Shown here piece after piece: positions 8,267-20,172 of a stretch of DNA of 43,183 bases. The DNA comes from Bacillota bacterium (GTDB lineage: Bacteria; Bacillota; Sulfobacillia; Sulfobacillales; JAIMBI01). Position 1 is the stretch's first letter. The number at the start of each line of letters is the position of its first letter. The position numbers and the translations under genes were made by a program. Below the pieces are notes generated by a model. That model ran no database searches. It worked only from the letters and a program-made list of their open reading frames with translations, and was not told the origin of the DNA. The DNA lies in the NCBI GenBank assembly GCA_021846505.1, contig JAJZWV010000031.1:1-43183 (forward strand), read 5' to 3'.

Positions 8267-9450
8267 GATGTGCGCGCCGCCAGCGCCTCGATGATGGCTC
8301 GCGCGGCCAGCACTGTGTGCTGCCGCATCACGCCCCCCTGAAGATAGAGGGTCCAGGGCGGCCTCATCGGAGCATCCGCCGACAGCTCGAGCGATCCGCC
8401 GGGGACAAAGCCGCCCTGGGCCATGACGACGGGATCCGGATACCCTGGCATCGCCCAGGGCTCTGGCACCACGTGGCCATCCACCGGCGAAACCTGCTGG
8501 ACCGCCCGCACGGCTGCCAACAGTGCTTCGGGGCCTGGCAGCTCCACGGCCAGGACAATGTCCTGGCGCGGCCAGGTGTCGGCCGGCGGGTCTACCGCAT
8601 ACCCCGCCTCGGCCAGCAGGTGCGCGGCGGCGGCGGTGCCGCAAATCGCCTCGGCGACCGCATGCGGCGCATAGAAAAGGCCTTGCCAAAATCCCCGGAG
8701 ATATGGCCCGCCGGGGCCCAAGTCGGCGCCCACCCCGGGCGCGTTCAGCTCATCCCCCACGCGGTCCACCAGCCGGGCCCGGCCGGCGACGTACCCCCCG
8801 GTGGCCGCCAGGCCACCGCCCGGGTTTTTGAGGAGGCTCCCCGCCAGCAGATCGGCGCCCCACTGGCCAGGCTCCGAGTAGTCGGTAAACTCGCCGTAGC
8901 AGTTGTCTATCAGCACCTGAGCGCCGGCCCGGTGGGCTTCGGCGATCAGAGCGGCCAGGGTCTCGCGCGTCCAGGACGGGCGGCGCTGGTACCCCCGAGA
9001 GCGCTGCAGGTACACCCAATCGGGTTCGTCGGCGAGCGCGGCCTCCCACCGCTCCCCATCGAGGCGGTCGTGGGCCAGGGGCACGGCCGTAATCCGAGCG
9101 CCTCGGCGGGCCAAACTTTGGGGATGGGCGCCAGCAGGGTCCAGCAGCGGCGCGAGCGTGTCGTACACGGGACCCACCAAAACCAGGTGCTGGCCTGGCT
9201 CCACCACTGCCTTGGCCATGGTGGCAAGGGCGGCGGTGCCCGAAGCCCACTGCGGCCGCACGAGTGCCGCCTCGGTGCCCAATAGCTCGGCGTACACCTG
9301 CTCAAGCTTGTCGCGCCCGATATCGCCGTAGCCATAGCCCTCTGAGCCCACCAAGTCGGCGGCAGACAGGCGCACGGTGCGAAACGCTTTCAGCACCCGC
9401 GCCAAATTGCGCTCCGCCAGCGCGTCTGCCTCCGCTGCCACCGTGGTCAT
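8257..9450 (-). CDS. Methionine gamma-lyase-like PLP enzyme (YnbB / aluminium-resistance family)
   Basis: About 397 residues. It matches the PF06838-type family of fold-type I PLP enzymes annotated as methionine gamma-lyase family or 'aluminium resistance' proteins. Seen are GSEGYGYGDIGRD near the N-terminus, the PLP-pocket motif LIDNCYGEF, and the Schiff-base lysine in GSLLKNPGGG. The physiological reaction of this family is poorly established. Two adjacent ATGs follow AGGGGGG; the second (9450) has the better spacing. In Bacillus the homologue ynbB sits between spoVK and lexA, and the same neighbourhood is kept here. Confidence 0.88.
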   Translation of the reverse strand: MTTVAAEADALAERNLARVLKAFRTVRLSAADLVGSEGYGYGDIGRDKLEQVYAELLGTEAALVRPQWASGTAALATMAKAVVEPGQHLVLVGPVYDTLAPLLDPAGAHPQSLARRGARITAVPLAHDRLDGERWEAALADEPDWVYLQRSRGYQRRPSWTRETLAALIAEAHRAGAQVLIDNCYGEFTDYSEPGQWGADLLAGSLLKNPGGGLAATGGYVAGRARLVDRVGDELNAPGVGADLGPGGPYLRGFWQGLFYAPHAVAEAICGTAAAAHLLAEAGYAVDPPADTWPRQDIVLAVELPGPEALLAAVRAVQQVSPVDGHVVPEPWAMPGYPDPVVMAQGGFVPGGSLELSADAPMRPPWTLYLQGGVMRQHTVLAARAIIEALAARTSQA

Positions 9451-9474
9451 CATATGCCCCCCTGCCAATCCCCG

Positions 9475-9483
9475 AGTATAGCA
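9475..9483 (-). promoter_or_regulatory. Extended -10 promoter for the methionine gamma-lyase-like gene
   Basis: TGCTATACT on the minus strand, about 25 bases before the ATG, matches TGnTATAAT in eight of nine positions counting the free n. There is no recognisable -35. Confidence 0.5.
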
Positions 9484-9554
9484 GGAGCAAGTTCGAGAGC
9501 CCCGAGATGAGCGGGGCTGTCCGGCAGGCAGGGGGGTTCCGCTCTGTCGCTTGA

Positions 9555-9563
9555 TGGGATAAT
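9555..9563 (+). promoter_or_regulatory. Extended -10 promoter of the metal-efflux operon
   Basis: TGGGATAAT fits TGnTATAAT with one mismatch, and the metal-repressor operator begins on its last base. The transcription start would lie inside the operator. Confidence 0.55.
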
Positions 9564-9581
9564 ATCCCCTCCGGGGGGATA
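9563..9581. promoter_or_regulatory. CsoR/RcnR-type operator
   Basis: TATCCCC and GGGGATA form a perfect 7-bp inverted repeat around TCCGG. A G/C tract flanked by A/T ends is the known operator style of the CsoR/RcnR/InrS repressor family, and such a repressor is encoded 50 bases downstream. Its overlap with the -10 element implies repression by blocking RNA polymerase, relieved when metal binds. Confidence 0.75.
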
Positions 9582-9630
9582 CGGCTGCTGAGGAGCCGCA
9601 TCGCCCGATGGCCGCAGGAGGAGGTGCTCT

Positions 9631-9900
9631 GTGGGACGCTCACACAACCGGCAGCCGATGGTGAACCGGCTATCCCGTGTCGAGGGCCATGTCCGCGCGG
9701 TCCGGGAAATGCTTGTCACTGAGCGGGACTGTCCGGAGGTTTTGATTCAGTTAGCCGCGATTCGATCCGCTCTCGACGGGGTGGCTCGGCTGGTTTTTGA
9801 GGACCACATGGACAGCTGCATCGTGGACGCCGTCGAAACGGGGAACGCGGAAGCGAAGATTGCCGAAATCAAGGCGGCCTTCGCCCGATACTTTATCTAG
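9631..9900 (+). CDS. CsoR/RcnR-family metal-sensing repressor
   Basis: An 89-residue all-helical DUF156 repressor, full length. The family's metal ligands are present as Cys34 (ERDCPEVL), His59 and Cys63 (EDHMDSC), the C-H-C set of copper CsoR and nickel InrS. Extra histidines at His5 and His20 (VEGHVRAV) are in the N-terminal part, where nickel and cobalt sensors recruit a fourth ligand. With an RcnA-like exporter next door, nickel or cobalt is the likelier effector than copper. GTG at 9631 follows GGAGGAGGTG. The operator at 9563-9581 implies autoregulation. Confidence 0.9.
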   Translation: MGRSHNRQPMVNRLSRVEGHVRAVREMLVTERDCPEVLIQLAAIRSALDGVARLVFEDHMDSCIVDAVETGNAEAKIAEIKAAFARYFI

Positions 9901-9911
9901 GGGGAAACGCC

Positions 9912-10655
9912 GTGCCAGCTGCCTCACTGATTGTTCTGTTGCTGGCCGGAGCCAGCGTCGCTATTTTTCATGCCATTTTGCCCGACCATTGGATGCCAAT
10001 CGCCGTTGTGGCCCGGGCCCAGCGCTGGTCCACGGGTCGCACCACCCGGGTCGCGCTGTGGACGGGGGTTGGCCACGTTCTTGGATCCCTGGCCCTGGGC
10101 GTCCTTATCATGGGACTGGGGTTCGGGCTCAAGGGGATTTTGCGCATTGAGGGGCCCATCGTGGGGATCGTGCTCGTGCTCAGCGGGATGGGCCTGTTTC
10201 TCTGGAGCCGGCGGCATCCCGGCCACTCGCATCCTCATCCTCATGAGGCGGGCCTAGCCCATGAGCGCGAGGCCACGCATGTCCACTCACCGGATCACTC
10301 CCACGATCCGGACGCCCTCCCTCCTCCGCCCTACGGCCACAGCCAGGTGCATGACCCTCATCTGTCCGACCGCTTCCGCCGCCGGAGCACCTGGCTCATC
10401 CCGGCCGGCATCGCGGCCTCTCCCGACCCCACCATCTTGCCGGTATTCCTCGCCGCGATGGCCGTCAACGTCCGAACGGTGGCTCTGGTGTCCGCCGTGT
10501 ATGCTCTGGTCACGATTCTGGCGATCGTCGTCCTAAGTCTGGCGGCGGTGTGGGGCGGGTACCAGGTGAAGTGGACGTGGCTCGAGCAGCATGCCCATCA
10601 TGTGACCGCTGCCGTGCTGGTGGCGCTGGGCATCGTCGCGTGGGCAGCGCTTTAG
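9912..10655 (+). CDS. RcnA/NicO-type nickel-cobalt exporter
   Basis: A 247-residue membrane protein with about six helices. The first helix carries HAILPDHW (His20, Asp25, His26), the HX4DH metal signature of NiCoT/RcnA-type transporters. Residues about 113-152 form a cytoplasmic loop very rich in His (HPGHSHPHPH, HVHSPDHSHD, YGHSQVHDPH), as in RcnA. It starts at GTG 9912, eleven bases after the repressor stop, so both are in one operon. The role is inferred to be efflux, because the gene is under a metal-derepressed repressor. Confidence 0.85.
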   Translation: MPAASLIVLLLAGASVAIFHAILPDHWMPIAVVARAQRWSTGRTTRVALWTGVGHVLGSLALGVLIMGLGFGLKGILRIEGPIVGIVLVLSGMGLFLWSRRHPGHSHPHPHEAGLAHEREATHVHSPDHSHDPDALPPPPYGHSQVHDPHLSDRFRRRSTWLIPAGIAASPDPTILPVFLAAMAVNVRTVALVSAVYALVTILAIVVLSLAAVWGGYQVKWTWLEQHAHHVTAAVLVALGIVAWAAL

Positions 10656-11052
10656 CGGTACCCCAACCGACGGCGACCCCGCGCATGGCGGCACCGTCCT
10701 CTCGCCGCACGCATAGTCCGGAGGGGCCGGGCATTCGCTCCCTGCGTGGCGGGCCCTATCCTGGCTGGAGAGCCGAAGGCGGGCCTTGAGCGCGCGGGTG
10801 GAGAGTGGTGCGCTGGCGGCTGGCAGTCGGGGCCATTGTGTGTGGCTGCATGGCGTCTTCGGCGCCCGCCGGGCTAGGACTGGCGTGGGTCGCGGCTTGC
10901 GCGCGCGGAGGGCCTGACCCTCGGTTGCTTGGGCGCTCGGGAGGCCTGGAGGCTCGGGGCGAGGCCCGTCGGGATCCTGATGCGCAGGCCTGAGCAAAGC
11001 CCCAGGACGCGATGGGACGCGGACACGCGGCACCGGGCCCAGCTTGCCTCCC
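10656..11052. other. Intergenic stretch without a recognisable gene
   Basis: About 400 bases of G+C-rich sequence between the exporter and the convergent GTPase gene. The open frames in it have arginine/proline-rich compositions typical of shadows. I see no terminator with a T run, no tRNA and no repeat. Confidence 0.5.
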
Positions 11053-11658
11053 CTACGGGTTCCGGGGCGCGCATCCGGCGGCCAGCGCCCGGCCAAGCGC
11101 GGCGAAACCCTGCTGCGTCAGCGCCGACACCGGGATGAGCGCCAAACCGGACTTGTGGCGGCGCAGCTGGCGCAAGCCGCTCCGGGCTCCCGGGCGGTCC
11201 ATCTTGTTGGCGACGATGGCGTAGGCACCCTGCTGGCTGACCCAGTCGGCCACCGCCTGGTCGGTCTCATTCCACACCTCGGCGGCCGCGGCGTCGACGA
11301 TGTGCAGCACGACATGCGCGCGCGCGAGCTGCGCCAGCGTGGCGGCCATGGCGCGGCGAATCTCGGCGCGCTCCGAGATTCCTGCCACGAGGCCCGGCGT
11401 GTCCCACAGCCACACGGCCTGCGGCCTTCCACCTCCTCGAAGCGTCACGGAGACTCCCCGCACGTCCAGGGTGGGATGCGGCCCCGCGGACACCAGGCGG
11501 CGGCGGGCTTCGCCCAGCGACCAAGCTTGCCCTGGGCTGTCCTGGCTGCCCGCGGTTTGGAACCGAAGCCCTCGCTGGCCGCAGTACGCCGCGAAGTTCA
11601 CCACCAGCAAACTTTTGCCCACGTTGACCCGCCCCACGAGCACGGCCCCGCGCATCAC
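11053..11658 (-). CDS. Small single-domain GTPase
   Basis: A protein of about 201 residues with the GTPase motifs in order: P-loop GRVNVGKS (residues 9-16), DTPG (86-89) and NKMD (151-154), plus VSAL as G5. It belongs to the TRAFAC (Era/EngA-like) MMR_HSR1 group but lacks the extra domains of Era, EngA or HflX. Its first codon, GTG 11658 or ATG 11655, overlaps the stop of the SpoVK-like gene, so the two are translationally coupled. In Bacillus hflX (ynbA) follows spoVK; this smaller GTPase holds the equivalent place. Its function is unknown. Confidence 0.8.
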   Translation of the reverse strand: MMRGAVLVGRVNVGKSLLVVNFAAYCGQRGLRFQTAGSQDSPGQAWSLGEARRRLVSAGPHPTLDVRGVSVTLRGGGRPQAVWLWDTPGLVAGISERAEIRRAMAATLAQLARAHVVLHIVDAAAAEVWNETDQAVADWVSQQGAYAIVANKMDRPGARSGLRQLRRHKSGLALIPVSALTQQGFAALGRALAAGCAPRNP

Positions 11659-12689
11659 CGGGCCTCATCCAGGTCAGCCGCCACCAGTGTCATCAGGTCA
11701 TCGCGGGACAGCGGCGCGCCGTGCTGCACTAGGCGCACCGCCTGTCGCCGAATGGTGCGCTCCATGAGATTGCGGACCATCCGGGCGTTGCCCGCGTTTT
11801 CGTGCCAGCCGCTGGCGCGGCGCTCCAGGATGCGCACCAGCTGCTCCTCCGCATCCGACCCCAGCCGATATTGCCGCTCCGCCAGCATTAGGCGCGCGAT
11901 GGCCGCCAGCTCATCCGGGCGGTACTCGGGAAAGTCGATGTGGATGGCAAAGCGCGACCGCAGGCCGGGGTTGGCATCCATGAAGGCCGCCATCTCCCGG
12001 GGGTACCCGGCCAAAATCAGGAGAAAGTCACCTTTTCGGTCTTCCATCACTTTGACCAAGGTGTCGATGGCTTCCTTGCCAAAGTCCTTGCCGCCCCCGC
12101 GTGCCAGCGCATACGCTTCGTCAATAAACAGCACCCCGCCCAGCGCGCGCCGCACCACTTCCCGCGTTTTCTGGGCGGTATGTCCAATGTATTCGCCTAC
12201 GAGGTCGGCTCGCTCCACTTCGACGAGATGCCCCTTCGGCAAAGCACCCAAATCCCGAAATAGCTCGCCCAAGAGCCGGGCTACCGTGGTCTTGCCGGTG
12301 CCCGGTGCCCCGCGAAACACCATGTGCAGCGTATGGGGTTCGGCCGCCAGCTGGAAGGCGGCGCGCCGGTGCTGAATATCCACAAACGCGCAGATTTCTC
12401 TCACCTGGCGCTTGACCTCATGCAGGCCGACCAGCGCATCCAGCTGGGCGAGGGCCCGGTCGATCCCGCCCTCTGCGGCCCCACTGCTCAGGACCGGGGT
12501 GTCCCGGTCTTCCAAGTGCCGGAGCTGCCTCACGGCGTCGACGGTGCTCACCTGCCCCTCAGCAAGCCACCGCAGCACTTCGGCCGACGTGCCGGACGAA
12601 GGTTTGGGAGACGAGCGGCGGGCGGACCACGTCGAGGGCGCGGCAGTCGGTCTCGGCGGGAGGGTAGGCCCCCGCACAGCGTCAGCCAT
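11655..12689 (-). CDS. spoVK: SpoVK-like AAA+ ATPase (CbxX/CfxQ family)
   Basis: A 344-residue AAA+ protein. Walker A is GAPGTGKT (residues 127-134), followed by [11 protein letters not shown], Walker [11 protein letters not shown] and arginine-finger region NPGLRSRF, the pattern of the CbxX/CfxQ-SpoVK family. Bacillus SpoVK acts in the mother cell during spore maturation. The first about 75 residues are a low-complexity Pro/Ser leader and a short helical region. ATG 12689 is fixed by AAAGGAGAAG eight bases upstream; the much longer open frame before it is not coding. The GTPase gene overlaps its end. The divergent neighbour is another spore gene, sleB. Confidence 0.88.
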   Translation of the reverse strand: MADAVRGPTLPPRPTAAPSTWSARRSSPKPSSGTSAEVLRWLAEGQVSTVDAVRQLRHLEDRDTPVLSSGAAEGGIDRALAQLDALVGLHEVKRQVREICAFVDIQHRRAAFQLAAEPHTLHMVFRGAPGTGKTTVARLLGELFRDLGALPKGHLVEVERADLVGEYIGHTAQKTREVVRRALGGVLFIDEAYALARGGGKDFGKEAIDTLVKVMEDRKGDFLLILAGYPREMAAFMDANPGLRSRFAIHIDFPEYRPDELAAIARLMLAERQYRLGSDAEEQLVRILERRASGWHENAGNARMVRNLMERTIRRQAVRLVQHGAPLSRDDLMTLVAADLDEAR

Positions 12690-12916
12690 CGGCTTCTCCT
12701 TTCCCGGCTCAGCTTCGCGCGGGCCTCGGCCCCTAGATGATACGTGTGGCCCGCGGCGGCTAGCCTTCGGCCATGGCCGGCGCCGGAGCGAACCGCCTGG
12801 GTACTGATTCCTGGGCCGCCGGCCATCGCCCACTGCCGGATGTTTGTGGAAACTTCCCTGGCTTGTCCGCATACGATCCCGGGCTGGCGTGGGCCAGCAT
12901 GTGAGGAGGTAGGACG
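12690..12916. promoter_or_regulatory. Divergent spoVK/sleB intergenic region with a sporulation-like -10
   Basis: CATACGAT at 12870-12877 on the plus strand is one base off the sigma-E style -10 CATACAnT, and lies about 40 bases before the sleB start. A matching -35 is not clear. On the minus strand TATCAT near 12735-12740 could serve spoVK. Confidence 0.3.
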
Positions 12917-13774
12917 GTGCCGAATCTCCGAAAGCTAGCCATCCCCTGGGGCCCCGCCGCAGCCCGCACCGCGGGCCTGATCTCGGGGGGCGCCCTGATC
13001 GTGGGCGCCTCGCTCCTGGGCAGCCCGGGCGGCGCGGTGCAAGCCGCCAGCCCACCCGCCGCGCCGCCAGCGCCGGAGGTCCAGCCCGCTGCGGTGCCGC
13101 CCGGGCACTGGGTGGCCCAGCCCACGACCGTGGTGCTGGTGTGGGGCGATACCCTGTGGGGGCTGGCACAAACCTATGGGGTGTCCGTGGCGGCGCTGCA
13201 GGCCGCCAACGGGCTGGGTCAGTCGACGGCCATTTATGCTGGCGCCACGCTGGCCATTCCCGGCCGCTTTCTGGTGTCTGCCCGCGGAGTGACCCTTTCC
13301 GCCGTGGCCACGTCGCTCCGAGTGCCGCTGGGGCAGCTGGCGGCCCTCAACTCCGCAAGCGCGCCTTCCGTGGGCACCATCATCTGGGTGCCGCCGCAAG
13401 CGGCATCGGCGGCGGTGGCTGCCGGTCAAAGTCTCGCGGACTTGGCTCACCTGGTGCAGGCCGAGGCGGGCAATCAGCCGTTTGCGGGCATGGTGGCGGT
13501 GGCGGCGGTCGTGCTAAACCGGGTCAAAAGCCCGGGGTTCCCCAAGTCCATTGCGGCGGTCATTTTTGCACCGGGCCAGTTTGAGTCCGTGCAGAACGGC
13601 ACCTTTTGGCAGGCGCCAAGCGCCGCCGCCTATCAGGCGGCCGAGGCCGCCCTGGGGGGCGAGGATCCCAGCGGAGGGGCGCTGTACTTCTACAATCCTG
13701 CGCTCACCACCAACACCTGGATCGAGGGCCTCCCGGTGGTGGCGCGCATTGGCCAGCAGGTATTCAGCCGGTAG
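12917..13774 (+). CDS. SleB-type spore cortex hydrolase with LysM repeats
   Basis: A 285-residue exported protein. Residues 20-45 form a signal peptide or anchor ([16 protein letters not shown]...AVQAAS). Then come a LysM repeat (around 75-120, [20 protein letters not shown]), a weaker second LysM (125-160), and a C-terminal Hydrolase_2 (SleB/CwlJ) domain with [20 protein letters not shown] and ALYFYNP. The Glu in QAEAG is the expected catalytic residue. Such enzymes are lytic transglycosylases that degrade spore cortex during germination. GTG 12917 follows GAGGAGGT. Bacillus SleB has a peptidoglycan-binding domain instead of LysM, so the domain order here is a variant. Confidence 0.9.
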   Translation: MPNLRKLAIPWGPAAARTAGLISGGALIVGASLLGSPGGAVQAASPPAAPPAPEVQPAAVPPGHWVAQPTTVVLVWGDTLWGLAQTYGVSVAALQAANGLGQSTAIYAGATLAIPGRFLVSARGVTLSAVATSLRVPLGQLAALNSASAPSVGTIIWVPPQAASAAVAAGQSLADLAHLVQAEAGNQPFAGMVAVAAVVLNRVKSPGFPKSIAAVIFAPGQFESVQNGTFWQAPSAAAYQAAEAALGGEDPSGGALYFYNPALTTNTWIEGLPVVARIGQQVFSR

Positions 13775-14234
13775 GCGCCGAGGTGTGGAGGACGTGGCGA
13801 GGCCGCACGGCAAGCACGTGAGCCGAAGCGCCGTGGGCTGCTTGCCATGCGCAAATCGTGACGGCAGGTTCACGGCCTGCGCAGATCAATCGGTGGCAGT
13901 CGGCCGGGGGCAAGAGCAGACGGGTGCCCCCGGCTCCTGTCACGTCGGCGGACACGGGCTGTAAGCACACATGAGGGGCATCCACTTCATCCACCCCCCG
14001 GTTGGCGAGGTAGAGCGGGCCGGCCAAGACGGCTTCGATGCCCCACGTTTCGCCGTGGGCGTGCAGCGGCGTGTACTGCGCCGCAGACCGTCGAGCGGGG
14101 TCGGCGCTGTCCTCCACCAGCTGGCCGAGCTGGCGCACGCACGCATCCCACGGATCTCCCGCCACGCTTAGCGGCGGGCATGGCGCCGGATAGCGCCCAG
14201 CTGGGTCTATCGCGCGCGGCTGCTTCCCAGGCAA
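13764..14234 (-). CDS. Cupin protein resembling cysteine dioxygenase
   Basis: The frame encodes about 156 residues. The core looks like the cysteine/thiol dioxygenase cupins: YTPLHAHGETWGIEAVLAG gives the HxH pair (His58, His60), and LLPPADCHRLICAG gives the third iron ligand (His114), 54 residues later, close to the spacing in cysteine dioxygenase. These enzymes oxidise thiols with non-haem iron and oxygen. The N-terminal part before the cupin is short (about 50 residues against 70-90), and the only start near the frame's beginning is TTG 14234 without a good ribosome site. It could therefore be truncated. It lies 28 bases after miaA on the same strand, where hfq often sits, and its end overlaps sleB by eleven bases. 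Confidence 0.6.
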   Translation of the reverse strand: MPGKQPRAIDPAGRYPAPCPPLSVAGDPWDACVRQLGQLVEDSADPARRSAAQYTPLHAHGETWGIEAVLAGPLYLANRGVDEVDAPHVCLQPVSADVTGAGGTRLLLPPADCHRLICAGREPAVTICAWQAAHGASAHVLAVRPRHVLHTSAPTG

Positions 14235-14261
14235 GCACCGGGCCGCGATGGCTTGAGCGCC

Positions 14262-15191
14262 TCAGGGGCGCAAAAAGGCGGCGGTCCACTCTAGGAGGCG
14301 CTCGAGTGCCGCCGCATCGGACACTTCGTCCAGATTGATCCAGCGGATGCCGGGCTCCCGGCGGAGCCACGTGAGTTGCCGCTTGGCATATTGGCGCGTG
14401 TGGCGCGTGATGAGCGGCAGCAAGTCGGCTTCCGACAGGCGGCCGCGCGCCCACTGCACCGCTTCCCGGTAGCCAAGCGCCTGGAAGGCGGGGGCGCGCC
14501 ACGGGACGCCCTGGGCATGCAGGGCCAGCATTTCCGCCTGCAGTCCGGCTTCGAGCTGCGCCTGAGCTCGGTCTCTGATGCGGCGCCCCAGCTCCTCCCG
14601 ACTGCGGAACAGGCCGACGGCCAGTGCCCGGTAGGGTGGCGAGCCGGGCTGGCGCGGCAGAGGCCGGCCCCACAGTCGGTACACCTCCAGCGCCCGGATC
14701 AAGCGCCGCCGGTCGCCGGCCGCAATGGCCGCGTGGGACGCGGGATCGACGAGCCTGAGCTGGCGCCGCACCGGGCCGGGCCCCTCCGCCTCCCACCAGG
14801 CCTCGATGGCCTGCCGGACCGAGGGATCGCCAGCAGGCGCAAAGGCATAGTTGGCCAGCAGCGCGCGGACAAACAGCCCCGTGCCCCCTACCACCAGGGG
14901 AAGTCGGCCGCGCGCGCGAATCGCTGCCGCCGCGGCGCGGGCTTCCTGCTGAAACCGCGCCGCACTGTATTGCTCGCGCGGGTCGGCGACATCAAGTAAG
15001 TGGTGCGGCACCTGCTGCCGCTCGGCGGGTGACGGCTTGGCGGTGCCGATGTCTGTGCCGCGATACACGGTCGTCGAGTCAGCCGAGATGATTTCAGCCC
15101 CGACCCGGGTGGCCCAGGAGAGCGCGAGCGCGGACTTGCCGGCGGCCGTAGGCCCCGCCAGCACCAGCAGCGGCTGCTCAGCGTCGTCCAA
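14262..15191 (-). CDS. miaA: tRNA dimethylallyltransferase MiaA
   Basis: A 309-residue MiaA, normal length. It transfers dimethylallyl to A37 of tRNAs that read UNN codons. The P-loop is GPTAAGKSAL (residues 13-22). The usual DSMQVYRG is DSTTVYRG here; DIGTAKPSP, PHHLLDVADP and VVGGTGLFVRALL follow. The start overlaps the mutL end by 14 bases, making mutS-mutL-miaA one unit, as in many Firmicutes. Confidence 0.96.
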   Translation of the reverse strand: MDDAEQPLLVLAGPTAAGKSALALSWATRVGAEIISADSTTVYRGTDIGTAKPSPAERQQVPHHLLDVADPREQYSAARFQQEARAAAAAIRARGRLPLVVGGTGLFVRALLANYAFAPAGDPSVRQAIEAWWEAEGPGPVRRQLRLVDPASHAAIAAGDRRRLIRALEVYRLWGRPLPRQPGSPPYRALAVGLFRSREELGRRIRDRAQAQLEAGLQAEMLALHAQGVPWRAPAFQALGYREAVQWARGRLSEADLLPLITRHTRQYAKRQLTWLRREPGIRWINLDEVSDAAALERLLEWTAAFLRP

Positions 15192-16889
15192 AGCGCCGAT
15201 CCACCTCCTCGAGCGACAGCACCAGCAGGGTGGGCCGGCCGTGAGGGCAGCTGCGGGGCGACGGGCTCTCAGCCATGTCCGCTAGGAGGCGCTCCATTTC
15301 CGGCCGGGTCATGGGGCGGTTGGCCTTGACCGCTGCTTTGCATGCGGCCGTGGCGAGCTGATGATCCAGCGCCCACGACACCGGGTGTTCTCCGTAAGCG
15401 CCGCCGGCCAGCAGGGAGTCAAAGAGGGTCTGGACCAAGGACACATCGGCCACGTCCATCAGCGGGGCCGGGACGGCTCGCAGCGCGGCGCTGCTGCCAC
15501 CCAGCGGCTCCAGCTCAAACCCGGACGCCGCCAGCACCTCCCCATGGGTGGCGAGCAGTTGGGCTTCCGTCCGCGACAGGTTCAGAACCAGCGGCACTAA
15601 GAGGGGCTGCACCGGCACCGCCTGCGCGGCCGACTGCTTGAACCGATCGTAGTAGACCCGCTCATGCGCCGCATGCTGGTCGATCAGATACAAGCCGGCG
15701 GCGCCCTGGCACAGCAGATAGCGGGCCTGCCACTGCGACAGGGGCACCAGGTCGGCAATCTCGCGGTGCAGCGGGGCGGGCGAAGCACCCGAGGCGGCAC
15801 TGGGCCAGTCCCAGGCCGCCTGCTCGGCCGCGCGCAGGGGCGAGGCAGATTCCACCGCCCCATCCGCGCTGGCCGCTTGCAGCGGAAAGGCGTGCTGGCG
15901 CCGCAGTGCATCCTGCACGGCCTGATGCACCACCCCGGCAACCGCCCGCTCCCGCTCCAAGCGCACCTCGGCTTTGGCCGGGTGGGCATTGGGGTCCACC
16001 TGCGGCGCCGGAATCGAAATCTGGAGCCAGCATCCGGGATATCGCCGCTCCGGCAGGAGCGATCCATAGCCCTGCTCCACGGCGGCCCGCAGGGAAAAGT
16101 TGCGGACTACGCGGCCATTGATGGCCAGCACCTGCTGGCGGCGATTGCCGCGGGCCAGATCGGGCGGCAGAATGAAGCCGGACACCGAGACGTCGCCGGC
16201 CAGCGCGGTGCGTTCCACGGGGATGAGCTGGGCCGCGGCATCGGGCCCCAGCCACGCCAGCAGCACGTCAGCCAGCGTGCTGCCCGGCCGCGTGGCAAAT
16301 GCGGGGGCTCCCCCAGCTTCCTCCGCCAGGGTCCATCCGATCTGGGGGTGGGCGGCGGCTTGGCCGGCCACCACCTGCCAGATGGCCATCCACTCGGCCG
16401 GGGCCGCCGGCAGAGCTTTTAGGCGCGCGGGCACATCCCGGAACAAGTCCCGGCACTCCACCCGCGTTCCGGGCTGCCGGGCTACCGGCCCCGCCGAGAC
16501 ACGCAGCCCGTGGTCCACCACCACCTGATACCCGGTGTCCGCGCTCGGTGGGCGGCTCGAGACCGCCAACCGAGAGACGGACCCGATGGCCGCCAGCGCT
16601 TCTCCGCGAAATCCGAGCGTGCCCAGCTGATCTAAGTCCGCCAGCCGCGCCAACTTGGAGGTGGCGTGGCGCTCCACCGAGAGGAGCACGTCGTCGCGGT
16701 CCATGCCCACTCCGTCGTCCTCGACAATCAAATGCCGGCGGTCAGGGGCGGGCACCAGCACCCGAATAGCGTGAGCGCCCGCGTCGATGGCGTTTTCGGT
16801 CAGTTCTTTGACGGCGGACGCGGGGCGCTCGACTACCTCCCCCGCGGCAATTTGGTCCGCGACGGCCGGATCCAACCGGCGAATGCGGC

Positions 16890-16893
<4 letters not shown>
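15178..16893 (-). CDS. mutL: DNA mismatch repair protein MutL
   Basis: A 571-residue MutL. The N-terminal GHKL ATPase has VVERPASAVKELTENAIDAG, DDGVGM and GTLGFRGEALAAIGS. The C-terminal dimerisation and nuclease domain has DQHAAHERVYYD (usual DQHAxxER motif), ACKAAVKAN and CPHGRPT. MutL is therefore of the nicking-endonuclease type found in bacteria without MutH. The start ATG 16893 overlaps the mutS stop as ATGA; the frame's upstream extension runs inside mutS and is not used. Confidence 0.97.
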
Positions 16894-19383
<2,490 letters not shown>

Positions 19384-19394
<11 letters not shown>

Positions 19395-20145
19395 GCGGCA
19401 CCCGGCCTAGGCGCGCGGCCAGCCACAGTCCATGCACCAGCCCGCGCTGGGACACTTCCAGGGCGGGAGCCCCCAAACTGTCCATGACATGGAGCAGCGA
19501 CCGAATGCCGCCGGGCAGCAGCGCCGCGCGGGCCGGATCCACGCCCTGGCCCGCAGCGCAGCGTGCGACTTCACTCGGCCGCTGACTCCAGCCCACGAGC
19601 GCGGGGCGCTCGAGCCGCGGGCTGCCAGCCATGGCCGCCAGCGCCACGGCTGTGCCGCCCACCGCCACCAATTCTCGGGCGCCCGGTGCCCACGGCGCGT
19701 CAAGCCGGGTGCCCCGGCAGGGCGGGCGCGCCGCCCCAAAGGGCCAGGACGCGGCGGCGCAGCCATCGCACAGTTCGGTGCTGGCGCCCCCCACGTCCAC
19801 CACCACGGCCGGCCGGTCCCGGCCGGCCTGGACGCCCCACCACGTGCACTGGGCTTCTTCGGTCCCAGACAGCTGCCACACCGGCCATCCCCACCGGGCC
19901 AGCCAGTCGGCCAGCTCCGGGCGCAGCCGGCCCACTTCCCCGATCCCCACCAAAGCCTGGCGGGGAAGCCACGCCGCCACCTCAGCCAGCACCGGTGCCA
20001 GCCGATCCCTGAGGGACGGGGCGTCTACCAGTCCCAGCAGCCACACGCGGTAAGCGTCGGGATGGGACAGCCGGTCGGCCCCGAGAGCCGCCACGCTGGT
20101 GGAGCCAATCTTGAGCGCCGCGATGCGGCGCGCTGAATTCGCCAT
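19384..20145 (-). CDS. Ppx/GppA-like phosphatase
   Basis: A protein of about 253 residues with the actin-like ASKHA fold of exopolyphosphatase/pppGpp phosphatases. Seen are LKIGSTSVAAL at the start (phosphate 1 loop), ISGxEEA-type LSGTEEAQ, VVVDVGGASTEL (phosphate 2 loop) and LVAVGGTAVALAAM. Two departures are notable: the first loop usually reads ID(I/L)GSNS, and its Asp is Lys here; the protein also lacks the 50 or so residues of usual C-terminal length. Activity is therefore uncertain. The ATG at 20145 lies only about five bases after the predicted transcription start, so the message may be leaderless. It heads the mutS-mutL-miaA unit. Confidence 0.75.
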
Positions 20146-20155
20146 CTTGCCACGC

Positions 20156-20161
20156 ATTATA
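20156..20161 (-). promoter_or_regulatory. -10 box of the ppx-mutS-mutL-miaA unit
   Basis: A perfect TATAAT on the minus strand ends eleven bases before the ATG at 20145. Initiation would fall 4-6 bases from the ATG, leaving no room for a ribosome site. Confidence 0.5.
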
Positions 20162-20172
20162 GCCGACTCGGG

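Noticed and set aside
7595-8689. Long minus-strand frame over lexA
   Set aside because: Antisense to lexA and the lyase-like gene, no ribosome site, no family pattern.
10805-10993. A 62-codon frame with a hydrophobic start after the exporter
   Set aside because: No ribosome site, unlikely composition after residue 30, no neighbour support.
11044-12375. A 443-codon plus-strand frame
   Set aside because: Antisense to the GTPase and SpoVK-like genes, both with intact motifs; shadow.
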